NCBI GenBank assembly: GCA_965116325.1
Contig: OZ220675.1
Location: 1,426,001-1,490,000 of the forward strand
Direction: 5' to 3'
Source of the DNA: JAGWBF01 sp965116325
GTDB lineage: Bacteria; Chloroflexota; Dehalococcoidia; Lucifugimonadales; JAGWBF01
Length of the DNA stretch: 64,000 nt
The position numbers were made by a program, and so were the translations under genes. This document shows, piece by piece, positions 54,867-63,059 of this stretch (the stretch's first letter is position 1; every line of letters starts with the position of its first letter). The notes under the pieces are model-generated. The model was not told the origin of the DNA and ran no database searches. It worked only from the letters and a program-made list of their open reading frames with translations.

Positions 54867-55156
54867 AGATGCTTGGACAACCTGCCTCTCTGCGATTCAC
54901 CGTATGGGCCCACACCGGTGTGGACCGCTCGTACGGATTGTATAATCCAGCGTCACATCAATGGAAGCAGTTTATGTCTTGCCGTTGCGCGTCACTGTCC
55001 GTTCCCCTTCGATTTCCCTCAGGGCGAACGGAGCGCGCGCCTTAGATTCCCGCGGGCGTGAGAATGACGGTAGGAGCAATAGCGCCTGCGTGTACCTATG
55101 CGCTATAATCCCCACAGCCCTCTCAGCAGGGCTCACTTTGCCAACGGAGGCCATTG
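54867..55156. other. Intergenic, carries an inverted family A repeat
   Basis: About 290 nt. A family A palindrome (inverted orientation) lies at 54994-55032. A ribosome-binding site for the peroxiredoxin is at its right end. No other structure was identified. Confidence 0.6.
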
Positions 55157-55621
55157 ATGCCAGCAGATGTCGGACAGCCGGCCCCGGACTTCGACCTACC
55201 CTCCAACACCGGGGAGCGGGTTACCTTGAGCCAGTTCAAGGGCGAAAAACATGTAGTCCTCAGCTTTTACGTCTTTGATTTCACCGGTCTTTGAACAACC
55301 CAGACCTCCTCGTTTGGCCGGGCCGCCGGCCAGTTCGGGGAGAAGGATGCCCAGGTACTGGGCATAAGCACCGACAGCCAGTTCTCCCACCAGATGTGGG
55401 CCACCAGCCTGGGGAACGTCCCCATTCCCCTCCTTTCCGACCGCCATCCCGCGGGGGAGATGATCAAGGCCTACGGCCTGTGGAACGAGGGCCGGGGGAC
55501 CGCCAACCGGGCCGTCATCATCGTCGACAAAGAGGGCATCGTCCGCTTCAGGAAAGAGTACGAGCATCCCACCTTCCCCCTGGCGGAGGAGATTCTTCCC
55601 GAGCTGGACAAGCTGGGATAG
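55157..55621 (+). CDS. Selenocysteine peroxiredoxin (TGA 55292-55294 read as Sec)
   Basis: ATG 55157 has GGAGG with 6-nt spacing. The reading is 154 aa long if the in-frame TGA at codon 46 is Sec. Context FYVFDFTGL-U-TTQTSSFGRA matches bacterial peroxiredoxins with peroxidatic Cys at exactly this place in FDFTG-C-T. After it the frame continues with family sequence (VLGISTDSQFSHQMWA, PLLSDRHPAGEMIKAYGL) to TAG 55621. It should reduce hydrogen or alkyl peroxides using thioredoxin-type partners. A good SECIS-like hairpin lies 20 nt after the TGA. It stops 24 nt before trmI. Confidence 0.9.
55315..55332 (+). promoter_or_regulatory. Candidate bacterial SECIS hairpin, peroxiredoxin 2
   Basis: TGGCCGG/CCGGCCA, a perfect 7-bp stem with loop GCCG. 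The apical loop starts 27 nt after the TGA, inside the usual bacterial range, and its first base is G. It lies within coding sequence, as bacterial SECIS elements do. Confidence 0.65.
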
Positions 55622-55645
55622 CAGCCCTTCCGGGAGCTGCTCGCC

Positions 55646-56467
55646 TTGGCTGACCTGTCCCAAGGAGCTTTTCGCGAAGGCGACCTGGCCCTCCTCATCG
55701 ATCGCCGGGGCCGGCGCTACCAGGTCACCCTGGAGCAGGGCCGCCTCTTCGAGACCCACGTGGGCACCCTGCCCCACGCCGAGATAATCGGGCAGCAGCA
55801 GGGCACTTGGTGCCGCACCTCGAGGGGCCAAATCCTGCTGGCGGTCAAGCCCACCTTCTCCGACTACATCCTGGAGATGCCCCGGGCTTCCCAGGTCATC
55901 TATCCCAAGGACCTGGGGGCAATCCTCCTCTACGCCGACATCTTCCCCGGAGCCACTGTCCTGGAAGCGGGTCTGGGGTCCGGCGGCCTGACGTCGGCCC
56001 TCCTCAGGGCTGTCGGCGAGTCGGGCAGGGTGACCACCTACGAGATACGAGAGGACATGGTGGCCAGGGGTCGACGGAACATCGCCGCCCTGGCGGGAGA
56101 TGCTCCCAACCACACGCTGAAGCTGGGCAGCATCTACGAGCACATAGACGAGACGGATGTGGACCGGCTGGTGCTGGATGTGCCCGAGCCATGGCAGGTC
56201 GTCCCCCTGGCGGCAGGGGCCCTGGCGCCCGGCGGGGTGTTCCTGAGCTTCCTGCCGACGGTCCTGCAGGTACACCAGCTTGTCCAGGCCCTGGAGGCGG
56301 ATGGGCGGTACCAGCTTGTGGAGACCTTCGAGCTGCTCCTGAGGCCCTGGCACATAGCTGACCGCAGCGCCCGTCCCGACCACCGCATGGTCGCCCACAC
56401 CGGCTTCATCACCACCGCCCGGCTGTGCTCACCCAGGGGGCGACCAGAGCCAGCATCCGAAGTGTAG
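55646..56467 (+). CDS. trmI: tRNA (adenine-N1-)-methyltransferase TrmI
   Basis: A Rossmann methylase that makes m1A58 in tRNA. The 273-aa product has an N-terminal small barrel (FREGDLALLIDRRGRRY), then IYPKDLGAILLYADIFPGATVLEAGLGSG with SAM motif I (about residue 100), TTYEIREDM (motif II) and the catalytic-region Asp in LVLDVPEPWQVV. TTG 55646 is the best start (GGGAG upstream); a downstream Met was not seen before the barrel. It lies between the Sec peroxiredoxin and an HD hydrolase. Confidence 0.9.
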   Translation: MADLSQGAFREGDLALLIDRRGRRYQVTLEQGRLFETHVGTLPHAEIIGQQQGTWCRTSRGQILLAVKPTFSDYILEMPRASQVIYPKDLGAILLYADIFPGATVLEAGLGSGGLTSALLRAVGESGRVTTYEIREDMVARGRRNIAALAGDAPNHTLKLGSIYEHIDETDVDRLVLDVPEPWQVVPLAAGALAPGGVFLSFLPTVLQVHQLVQALEADGRYQLVETFELLLRPWHIADRSARPDHRMVAHTGFITTARLCSPRGRPEPASEV

Positions 56468-56494
56468 ACGTCACCCACACCAAGGAGGTTGCCT

Positions 56495-57073
56495 ATGGAC
56501 AGGGAAAGCACCCTGAAGGACCTGCAGGAGTTCGTGAAGACGGACATGCTGATGAAGCACCTCTTCGGCGTGGAGGCGGTGATGCGCGCCTACGCCCGCA
56601 AGCACGGCGAGGATGAGGAGGTGTGGGGCATCGCGGGGCTGCTCCACGATTTCGACTGGGAGATCGTGCCCACCCCCGAGGACCATCCCCACTACGGCGC
56701 TAATCTGCTCCGGGAGCGGGGATACCCCGAGTACATGGTCCGGGCTGTCCTGACCCACGGCAACCACACGGGCATCGAGCGGGAGAGCCTGATGGAGCAC
56801 ACCCTTTTCGCCGTGGACGAGCTGTCGGGCTTCATCCGGGCGGTGACCCTGGTGCGCCCCAACAAGAGCCTGGACGAGGTCACGGCCGGATCCGTGAGGC
56901 GCAAGATGAAGGACAAGGCTTTTGCCCGGGATGTGAACCGGGACGACATCTACCAGGGCGCCGAGGAGCTGGGCGTGGACCTGGATGAGCACATCACCTT
57001 CATCATCGAGGCGCTGAAGCCTGTGGCGGAGCGGATAGGCCTGAACACCGGGACACCCCAGGAGGGCAGCTAG
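56495..57073 (+). CDS. HD-domain metal-dependent hydrolase
   Basis: A 192-aa protein of the small HDIG family. MKHLFGVEAVMRAYA supplies the first His, GLLHDFDWE is the HD motif (about residue 50), HPHYGANLLRERGYPEYMVRAVLTHGNHTG gives the remaining His residues and ELSGFIRAVTLVRP the last Asp region. Substrate unknown; these often act on nucleotides. ATG 56495 has AAGGAGG 5-6 nt upstream. It shares a TAG/stop overlap with the convergent MidA-like gene. Confidence 0.85.
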   Translation: MDRESTLKDLQEFVKTDMLMKHLFGVEAVMRAYARKHGEDEEVWGIAGLLHDFDWEIVPTPEDHPHYGANLLRERGYPEYMVRAVLTHGNHTGIERESLMEHTLFAVDELSGFIRAVTLVRPNKSLDEVTAGSVRRKMKDKAFARDVNRDDIYQGAEELGVDLDEHITFIIEALKPVAERIGLNTGTPQEGS

Positions 57074-58287
57074 CTCTCCTGCTGCCCTTCCCCGTTGTAG
57101 CTCCACTGCTGCCCAGCGTGAGGGTACCGTCCCTCCAGCAGGGGCATGTGGGACTCGGACCGCAGGGGTAAGGGCAGGCTGTCCAGGGTGGCCGCCGCCT
57201 CGTCCGAGCTGTCGATTCCCCACAGGCTGGGCGCGCCGACCTTCTTGCCCTGCACCAGCACCTTGAAGTCACCCATGCCTCCCGCCCTTGCCAGGTCCAG
57301 CATGCCCATGGAGTTGGCTTCCACCTGCCTCTGTTCCAGCCCCAAGGCCCGCAGGCGGCGCAGCATGCGATTGAGCCCCAGGGCCCTGAGGAAATGCCCC
57401 TGGGTGACATAGCCCACGATTTCCAGGTCGCGCTTCCGACCCTGCAGGGCCAGGGAGGTGAAGTCCACGTGGGAGGTGATGTCCTGCCTGCCGATGCGGG
57501 CGTAGGGGTCTGAAACCTCCGTATTCCGGTAGTAACACCGCAGGGTCCCCCTGGGGCCTGCCGTAGCTTGCAACTCCTGGGTTGAGCCGCCATAGTCGAT
57601 GGTCAGGACGAACCCCCGCTCCAGGGCCCCGGCAACCCCCTCGGCCCACCTAGCCGCACCCAGGTTCACCTCGGCGACCCTGCCATCCTCCAGAACGGTG
57701 CCCACCTCAGCCAGCCGGTCCTCAAGGGCCGGAGTGGATGGGTCGCCATACTCCTCAGCCAGGGCCCCGCCGTGGAACGTCACGTATATCTCTTGCAAGC
57801 GCCCGTCGGCCATAGTGACTCTGTGCACCGGGAAGGCGTCCACCAGCTCGTTGGACAGGAAGCAGCCGACAACGCCCTTGAGCGGGACCCCCTCGGAGGT
57901 GATGCGTTGCACTCCTCCCGGGCGGCCCTGAGATTGGGACCGGTCGAGGCACAGGTATCTCAAGGAGTCTTGAAAGCCGTCAGGCAGGTGGGAGCTGGAC
58001 CTCTGGATGTCCCTGGCCAGCATGCCATCTGCCCCTCCCATCTCCACCACCCAGAAAGGACGCGGATGCTCAAGGAGCTGCCAGAACTGGAAGATCTGCA
58101 GGGTCAGCAGCGTAGCGAAAGCGGGGTGCGCCCTGGCGGCCGTGTAGAAGTTCTCGTAGGGGCTGAGCCAGTGGCGAGTGCTGTAGAAGCCCCCTACAGG
58201 CCAGTAGAGGGCGACCTCCATGAACTCAGCGAAGGTGATGCGGCCCTGCTCGGCGATCCGACGGCGTATCTCACCTTCGGCGTCCAT
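57070..58287 (-). CDS. MidA/NDUFAF7-like SAM-dependent methyltransferase (COG1565)
   Basis: A 405-aa protein of the SAM methylase family related to the mitochondrial complex I arginine methylase NDUFAF7. Signatures: ITFAEFMEVALYWPVGGFYS, WVVEMGGADGMLARDI (SAM site, about residue 80), GCFLSNELVDAFPVHRV (about residue 145) and LTIDYGGSTQEL, with DITSHVDFTSL near 270. The target protein here is unknown. GGAG lies 7 nt before ATG 58287; it is 21 nt upstream-overlap free of citrate synthase and probably co-transcribed with it. Confidence 0.88.
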   Translation of the reverse strand: MDAEGEIRRRIAEQGRITFAEFMEVALYWPVGGFYSTRHWLSPYENFYTAARAHPAFATLLTLQIFQFWQLLEHPRPFWVVEMGGADGMLARDIQRSSSHLPDGFQDSLRYLCLDRSQSQGRPGGVQRITSEGVPLKGVVGCFLSNELVDAFPVHRVTMADGRLQEIYVTFHGGALAEEYGDPSTPALEDRLAEVGTVLEDGRVAEVNLGAARWAEGVAGALERGFVLTIDYGGSTQELQATAGPRGTLRCYYRNTEVSDPYARIGRQDITSHVDFTSLALQGRKRDLEIVGYVTQGHFLRALGLNRMLRRLRALGLEQRQVEANSMGMLDLARAGGMGDFKVLVQGKKVGAPSLWGIDSSDEAAATLDSLPLPLRSESHMPLLEGRYPHAGQQWSYNGEGQQES

Positions 58288-58308
58288 GGACCAACTCCGG
58301 GGCTGCGC

Positions 58309-59451
58309 TTATCCCCGCTGGTCTATGGGCACGTACTCCAGGTCCATGGGACCCTGGTAGTCCAGGAGGGGCCTGATGAGGATGTTGTCCCTGTACTGCT
58401 CCACGCACTGCAGGGTCCAGCCGGGTATGCGCCCCAGGGCGAAGATGGATATGAACAGGTCCTCGGGGATTCCCAGCAGGTTGTAGATGGAGCCGGCGAA
58501 GAAGTCCACGTTCACGAAGATGCCCTTTGCCCTGTAGGGCACCATGATCTGCTCTTCCAGGTACCTGAGGATCTGGAACCAGTGGGGCTGGCCCATCTTC
58601 TCTCCCAGGTCACGGGAGCGCTCCCGCAGGTGCCTGGCCCGCGGGTCCTCGGCCCGGTACACCCTGTGGCCGAAGCCCATTACCCTCCCGCCGCTTTCCA
58701 GCAAGTTGCGCGCATACTCGTCGGCATTCTCGGGCTGGCCGATCTCCATGGCCATCTTCATTACTTCTTCTGCCGCCCCGCCATGCCATGGTCCCTTCAG
58801 GACGCCTATGCCCGTGACCACCGCGGAGTGCAGGTCCGAAAGGGTGGAAGCAGCCACCCTTGCCCCGAAGGCCGATGCGTTAGAGCTGTGCTCGGCGTGG
58901 AGGATGAAGTCCACATCCATCAGCTTCTGGGTCTCTTCGTCGGGCGCAGCCCCCGACAGCATGTACAGGAAGTTGCCGGCATGGTTCAGGTCCGGGTTCG
59001 GGGCCACAGGCTCCAGTCCTTGGCGGATGCGGTGATGAGCGGCAACGATGGTCGGCCCCTGGGCAGTCAAGCGCACACCCTTGCGCAGGGTCGCCTCCTC
59101 GGAGTTGTCGTTCACCTCCGCCTCAAAGGCAGCAAGGGCGGAAACCGCAGTCCGCAGCGCATCCATTGGGTGGCTGTTAGCCACCACCCGGATCACATCT
59201 ACGACCTGCTTGGGAATTCCCCGGCTGGCCCTGAGCTGCGCATCGAAGGAATCAAGCTCGCTCTGGGTGGGCAGCTCCCCGTAGAAGAGCAGATAGACTA
59301 TCTCTTCGAAGGTAGAACGCTCGGCAAGGTCATGGATGTTGTAGCCCCTGTACAGGAGCTTCCCGGCCTGCCCATCTACAAAGCTGGCCTCGGAAGTGTC
59401 AAATACAACATCCTTCAGACCACGCTTGATGTCCGGCTTTTCAGAAGTCAC
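58309..59451 (-). CDS. gltA: Citrate synthase (or 2-methylcitrate synthase)
   Basis: Condenses acetyl-CoA and oxaloacetate. The 380-aa protein has the short all-helical form. The catalytic triad contexts are seen: HAEHSSNASAFGARV (first His, about residue 218), VMGFGHRVYRAEDPRARHL (second His, about residue 258) and NVDFFAGSIYNLLGIPEDLF (Asp, about residue 312). The GTG start has AGGAGG upstream. A propionate-specific function cannot be excluded, but no prp genes are adjacent. Confidence 0.94.
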   Translation of the reverse strand: MTSEKPDIKRGLKDVVFDTSEASFVDGQAGKLLYRGYNIHDLAERSTFEEIVYLLFYGELPTQSELDSFDAQLRASRGIPKQVVDVIRVVANSHPMDALRTAVSALAAFEAEVNDNSEEATLRKGVRLTAQGPTIVAAHHRIRQGLEPVAPNPDLNHAGNFLYMLSGAAPDEETQKLMDVDFILHAEHSSNASAFGARVAASTLSDLHSAVVTGIGVLKGPWHGGAAEEVMKMAMEIGQPENADEYARNLLESGGRVMGFGHRVYRAEDPRARHLRERSRDLGEKMGQPHWFQILRYLEEQIMVPYRAKGIFVNVDFFAGSIYNLLGIPEDLFISIFALGRIPGWTLQCVEQYRDNILIRPLLDYQGPMDLEYVPIDQRG

Positions 59452-59906
59452 CTAAGCTCCTCCTTGCTATCCAAAGAGATATCCCAAGAGATACTGAAAG
59501 CGATGCCAAATGGACCAGCCAAGTAACCCGGGTGTGGCGCATATCCCTATCTAACAGATCGACTATTAAAGGATAGCCGATATAGGGAAGCTTGCATGGG
59601 AATGGTACCATCGCCCCCTAGGGGTGTCAACTTGACTAACATATGACAAGAGGATCATGTGGTTCTATTTATAATGAATAGGTAAGTAACTTCTAGAGAC
59701 AGTATGGTAGAGGGAGCAACAGTATGAGTGGGGAGAATGAGGAGAACGATGCTGTGATGGGCCGGGCGGCTTCTAGCTGATCCTGTCCGTGTTGTGGAAA
59801 ACTAGTGTCGGGTCTGTGGATAGAGCGACAGATCCTCAGAATTGAAGCGGATTTGCTCGTTCAGCAGGGCCTAGTTTTCCCCAGGATGAGGCGAGTTATC
59901 CCCGGC
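59452..59906. other. Intergenic AT-richer region with a cluster of DnaA-box-like sites
   Basis: About 450 nt. A 150-nt stretch at about 59560-59715 is clearly richer in A/T (including TTATAATGAATAG near 59669). It is followed by TTTTCCACA (reverse strand, 59793-59801, a full TTWTNCACA match), CTATCCACA (reverse strand, 59816-59824, one mismatch), TTTTCCCCA (59875-59883, one mismatch) and TTATCCCCG (59896-59904, two mismatches). The arrangement could be a DnaA-regulated promoter or an origin. Confidence 0.35.
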
Positions 59907-61043
59907 TTACTTCGTCAACTCAGCCCTGAGACGCTGGCTGAGGACCTCGATCTCCGCTTCGACCAGGTTCGTTGGATCAACAGTAAGCTCGTCGGGGTCG
60001 CTCAGCCCTCCGAAGTAGATGGGCGGGTCGCCGTTGGCCAGCGTGCTCACAACCTCATCCTTGCTGGGCCCCCTCCAATCGCGACCAAACCTGATGACCG
60101 CCGTCGGGATGAAGTAGTCGAAGTCGTCCAGCTCGATGGAAACGGATATGCCGGGGATCTCCACAAGGGCATCCACGACGGGCTGCAGGAGGCTGCGGTA
60201 CTCGGCGAATTCGGTGTCGTCGTTCTCTTCGACGAACAGCTCCAGGGCTGTCACAAGCCCTACGACCTCTTCCTTGGACACCTTCATGGGGCGGGCTAGG
60301 AACTGGTTGGGGTTGGCTTGGGCAGCGGCCGCTGCAATCAGATCGGCCCGCCCACAGAGTATCCCAGTACCCTGGGGGCCCCGAATACCCTTGCCCCCGC
60401 TGAACACCACCATGTCCGCGCCCTGCTCCAGGTAGCGGGTCAGGTTGGCCCTGGGAGGGAGCATGGATGCTCCATCGACGATCACCGGCACATCGTGCTT
60501 GTGGGCGATCCGGCAGACCTCCTCCAGTCCCATGGCCCGCCGGCTCAGGTGGTTGGAGAAAAGGTATGCCACAGCCGCCGTGGACTCGGTGATGGCCCCT
60601 TCCAGCTCCCATGCTTGGGTGCGCCGACCGTCGCCCACGCCGACCAGCTTGGCCCCGGCCGCCCGGTAGGCTTGGTCGTAGGCGAAACGGTGGCAGTTCT
60701 GAATGATTATCTCGTTCTTCATCCCGGTGGTGTCGGGGAGCTGGCGCATCCTGAAGGGGTCGGTGCCCGCGATGCACGCAGCAGCCTGAAGCACCAGGCC
60801 GCCGGCGGCCCCGCTGCACACGAAGCCGGATTCGGCGCCGGTGAGCTGGGCGATGCGTTCCCCAGCGCGCTGGTTAAGGTCGTTGACCTCCACCATCACC
60901 GTGGCGGCCCTGGACATGGCGTCCAGCACCTCCGGGCGGGTGCGGCTGCCTCCCAGCCGGGTGATAGGGCCGCCGGCATTGATGATGGGGCTTACGCCCA
61001 AGCCCGAGTAGACGCCCGTTGGATCCCACTGGCTGGTTGTCAT
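59907..61043 (-). CDS. SelA-like pyridoxal-phosphate enzyme
   Basis: A 378-aa fold-type I PLP enzyme of the SelA/DgaE-like family. GLGVSPIINAGGPITRLGG is the N-terminal signature; ESGFVCSGAAGGLVLQAAA, the cofactor Asp region VPVIVDGASMLPP and the Schiff-base Lys in VVFSGGKGIRGPQGTG (about residue 228) are visible. True selenocysteine synthases are about 460 aa with an N-terminal extension, which is missing here, so a lyase or aminotransferase role is more likely. GGAGGG lies upstream. It follows cysM by 20 nt. Confidence 0.85.
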   Translation of the reverse strand: MTTSQWDPTGVYSGLGVSPIINAGGPITRLGGSRTRPEVLDAMSRAATVMVEVNDLNQRAGERIAQLTGAESGFVCSGAAGGLVLQAAACIAGTDPFRMRQLPDTTGMKNEIIIQNCHRFAYDQAYRAAGAKLVGVGDGRRTQAWELEGAITESTAAVAYLFSNHLSRRAMGLEEVCRIAHKHDVPVIVDGASMLPPRANLTRYLEQGADMVVFSGGKGIRGPQGTGILCGRADLIAAAAAQANPNQFLARPMKVSKEEVVGLVTALELFVEENDDTEFAEYRSLLQPVVDALVEIPGISVSIELDDFDYFIPTAVIRFGRDWRGPSKDEVVSTLANGDPPIYFGGLSDPDELTVDPTNLVEAEIEVLSQRLRAELTK

Positions 61044-61062
61044 GAGACCCTCCCGGTTTTGG

Positions 61063-61998
61063 CTACCACCAGATTTTGCCCCTGGCCTGCTCTTCCATCT
61101 CGACGTAGTCCTTCGTCCAGAGGCCGGTGCTTAGGTACTTCCAGCCCCCGTCGGCCAGGAGGCAGACGATGTGGCCCTGCTCCATTCGCTGTGCCATCTT
61201 CATAGCAGCATACACCACCGAACCCGAGGAAACGCCCGCAAAGATGCCCTCCAGCCGGAGAAGGTCCTTGGTCATATGGAAGGCATCGCTGCTCTGCACC
61301 ATCATCCTGGAGTCCAGCAGGGACAGGTCCAGAATGGGTGGTATAAAGCCTTCCTCCAAGCTTCGGAGGCCTCCGATGACGTCACCCAGCTCGGGGGCCA
61401 CGGCGACAATCTTGAGGTCGGGATTGTACTCCTTGAGGCGGCGTCCCGTTCCCATGAGGGTCCCGCCGGTGCCCAAGCCTGCGACGAACATATCCACCTC
61501 GGGCAGGTCCCGGATTATCTCGGGGCCGGTGGTGTCGTAGTGGGCGCCGGGATTGGCCGAGTTCCCGTACTGGTAGGGCATGAAGTACTTGTCGCCATCC
61601 GCCTCCATCATCTCCTGGGCCACCAGGATGGAGCCGTTGGTGCCCGAAGCACCGTCGGAGTAAACGATGGACGCGCCGTATGCTTCCAGCAGGTGTGTGC
61701 GCTCGGCGCTCACATTCTCCGGCATCACCACCTTGACCTTGTACCCTTTCAGCCCTCCCACGAAGGCGAGGGAGATGCCCGTGTTGCCGCTGGTGGGTTC
61801 CAGGATGGTCTTGTCGAAGGTGAGGGCCCCGTCCTCCTCCGCTTTGTCCAGCATGTACTGGGCGATGCGGTCCTTGACGCTGCCCGTGGGGTTGCTTCCC
61901 TCCAGCTTGGCATAGACATGGACCCCCTTCTTAAGGTCCATGTTCTGCAGCTCCACCAGGGGGGTGTTGCCGATGGTGTCCAGTATCCCGCTGGGCAT
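61063..61998 (-). CDS. cysM: Cysteine synthase, CysM-like
   Basis: A 311-aa PLP enzyme. The Schiff-base Lys is in SNPTGSVKDRIAQ (about residue 40), SGNTGISLAF binds the substrate (about residue 71) and GTGGTLMGTGRRLK binds phosphate. The C-terminus CLLADGGWKYLSTGLW is the pattern of mycobacterial-type CysM, which uses O-phosphoserine and a protein-bound thiocarboxylate. The start lies 1 nt after the stop of the MoeB/ThiF-like gene that could activate such a sulfur carrier. AAAGG lies upstream. Confidence 0.9.
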   Translation of the reverse strand: MPSGILDTIGNTPLVELQNMDLKKGVHVYAKLEGSNPTGSVKDRIAQYMLDKAEEDGALTFDKTILEPTSGNTGISLAFVGGLKGYKVKVVMPENVSAERTHLLEAYGASIVYSDGASGTNGSILVAQEMMEADGDKYFMPYQYGNSANPGAHYDTTGPEIIRDLPEVDMFVAGLGTGGTLMGTGRRLKEYNPDLKIVAVAPELGDVIGGLRSLEEGFIPPILDLSLLDSRMMVQSSDAFHMTKDLLRLEGIFAGVSSGSVVYAAMKMAQRMEQGHIVCLLADGGWKYLSTGLWTKDYVEMEEQARGKIWW

Positions 61999-61999
61999 C

Positions 62000-62851
62000 T
62001 TAGCCTTTGTGCATTCCGTTGTCGGCGGGGGCCGTTACCCCGCAGAACACCTCGTAGTCGATCAGCTCTGTCACCGTCGGGTTGTCTCCGCATAGGGGGC
62101 ACTTGGGGTTCTTGGGGATGCGCACCTGGCGAAAGTCCATGCTGAGGGCATCGATAAGCAGCAGGCGGGATGAGAGGCTCTCTCCAATTCCCAGGATCAG
62201 CTTCAGGGTCTCCACCGCCTGGATGCTGCCCACCAAGCCCGTAAGGGCGCCCAGGACACCGGCTTCGGCGCAGTTGGGCACCATGCCCGGCGGCGGCGGC
62301 GATGGGAACAGGCAGCGGTAGCAGCCCTTGCCGGGGAGGTACACCGTGGCTTGGCCGTCGAAAATCAGGATGCTTCCGTCCACCAGGGGAATGTTGGACA
62401 GGTAGCAGGCATCGTTGATCAGGTACCGGGAGGGAAAGTTGTCGGCCCCGTTGATCACCACATCGTAGCCCCTGACGATCTCCATGGCGTTCTCGGAGGT
62501 CAGCCAGGTGTCGTGAGCCACGACGTTGGTGTCCGGGTTGAACTCGTGGATGCTGTCGGTGGCCGACTGGACCTTCGACCTGCCCACATCGTCGGTGTGG
62601 TGGAGTATCTGCCTCTGGAGATTGGATACGTCAACAACGTCGAAGTCGGCGACGCCGATGGTGCCCACGCCTGCCAGGGCAAGGTACACCGCTGACGGGG
62701 AACCCAGGCCGCCCGCGCCGACTATAAGCACCTTGGACTCCAGCAGCTTGCGCTGACCGCGGCTCCCCACCTGGGGCATGATGATGTGCCGGCTGTAGCG
62801 TTTTACCTGGTCGGGGGTCAAGCTAAGGGGTTGGGTTTGTGTCTGGGTCAT
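62000..62851 (-). CDS. ThiF/MoeB-family adenylyltransferase (sulfur-carrier activating)
   Basis: An E1-like enzyme that adenylates the C-terminal Gly-Gly of ubiquitin-like sulfur carriers. The 283-aa product has ATP-site VLIVGAGGLGSPSAVYLA (about residue 35), DVVDVSNLQRQILH, the conserved Asp in INGADNFPSRYLIND (about residue 120) and zinc-type Cys pairs (CYRCLFP and CPLCGD). ATG 62851 has GGAGGAG upstream. It lacks the rhodanese domain of MoeZ. It leads thiF-cysM-SelA-like, downstream of an attenuator. Confidence 0.92.
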   Translation of the reverse strand: MTQTQTQPLSLTPDQVKRYSRHIIMPQVGSRGQRKLLESKVLIVGAGGLGSPSAVYLALAGVGTIGVADFDVVDVSNLQRQILHHTDDVGRSKVQSATDSIHEFNPDTNVVAHDTWLTSENAMEIVRGYDVVINGADNFPSRYLINDACYLSNIPLVDGSILIFDGQATVYLPGKGCYRCLFPSPPPPGMVPNCAEAGVLGALTGLVGSIQAVETLKLILGIGESLSSRLLLIDALSMDFRQVRIPKNPKCPLCGDNPTVTELIDYEVFCGVTAPADNGMHKG

Positions 62852-62876
62852 TTGTGCTCCTCCTGTGCCTTCGGAC

Positions 62877-62963
62877 AAAAAACATGCGCCCTCTTCATCT
62901 GACTTGAGAGGACGCAGCCTGTGCAGTTCTTATGTGGCCGGCATGCCCTCTACATCAGAGGGC
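62877..62963 (-). promoter_or_regulatory. Attenuator: early hairpin, antiterminator segment and intrinsic terminator
   Basis: On the minus strand: hairpin 1 GCCCTCT-GATGT-AGAGGGC (62963-62945), then the terminator stem TGCGTCCTCT/AGAGGGCGCA with 12-nt loop (62916-62885) and TGTTTTTT. The 3' arm of hairpin 1 (AGAGGGC) can instead pair with the terminator 5' arm (GTCCTCT, one G-U) to form an antiterminator. Two mutually exclusive folds precede thiF, as in amino-acid attenuators. Confidence 0.75.
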
Positions 62964-63000
62964 GCAAACACAAGTGAAAAAGGTCGTCTTCCAGCCTCAT
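62950..63000 (-). CDS. Candidate cysteine leader peptide
   Basis: Sixteen codons from ATG 63000, MRLEDDLFHLCLRPLM, with GAGGG just upstream. The Cys codon (62970-62968) lies 5 nt upstream of hairpin 1, and the stop codon falls inside it. A ribosome stalled at the Cys codon would cover the 5' arm of hairpin 1 and favour the antiterminator. If the promoter at 63012-63040 is used, translation would be nearly leaderless. Confidence 0.5.
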   Translation of the reverse strand: MRLEDDLFHLCLRPLM

Positions 63001-63011
63001 TTCACCCTCTA

Positions 63012-63040
63012 ATGTATCCCAGCGGGTGTCCGAGTGTCAA
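63012..63040 (-). promoter_or_regulatory. Possible internal promoter before the leader peptide
   Basis: TTGACA (63040-63035), then ATACAT at 17-nt spacing or TACATT at 18. The -35 is perfect and the -10 modest. It lies 20 nt past the Rrf2 stop codon. Alternatively the leader is read through from rrf2. Confidence 0.4.
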
Positions 63041-63059
63041 GGTAGATTAGGTACCGGGA

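Noticed and set aside
59725..59900. Short plus-strand reading starting MSGENEENDAVMG with an in-frame TGA before SCPCCGKL, considered as a third selenoprotein
   Set aside because: After TGA the frame simply runs on antisense to the SelA-like gene; no known Sec family or SECIS hairpin matches.
59907..61043. SelA-like gene considered as the true selenocysteine synthase supporting the two Sec proteins
   Set aside because: It is about 80 residues too short, lacks the SelA N-terminal domain and sits with cysteine genes, not with selB; a SelA-like lyase is more likely.
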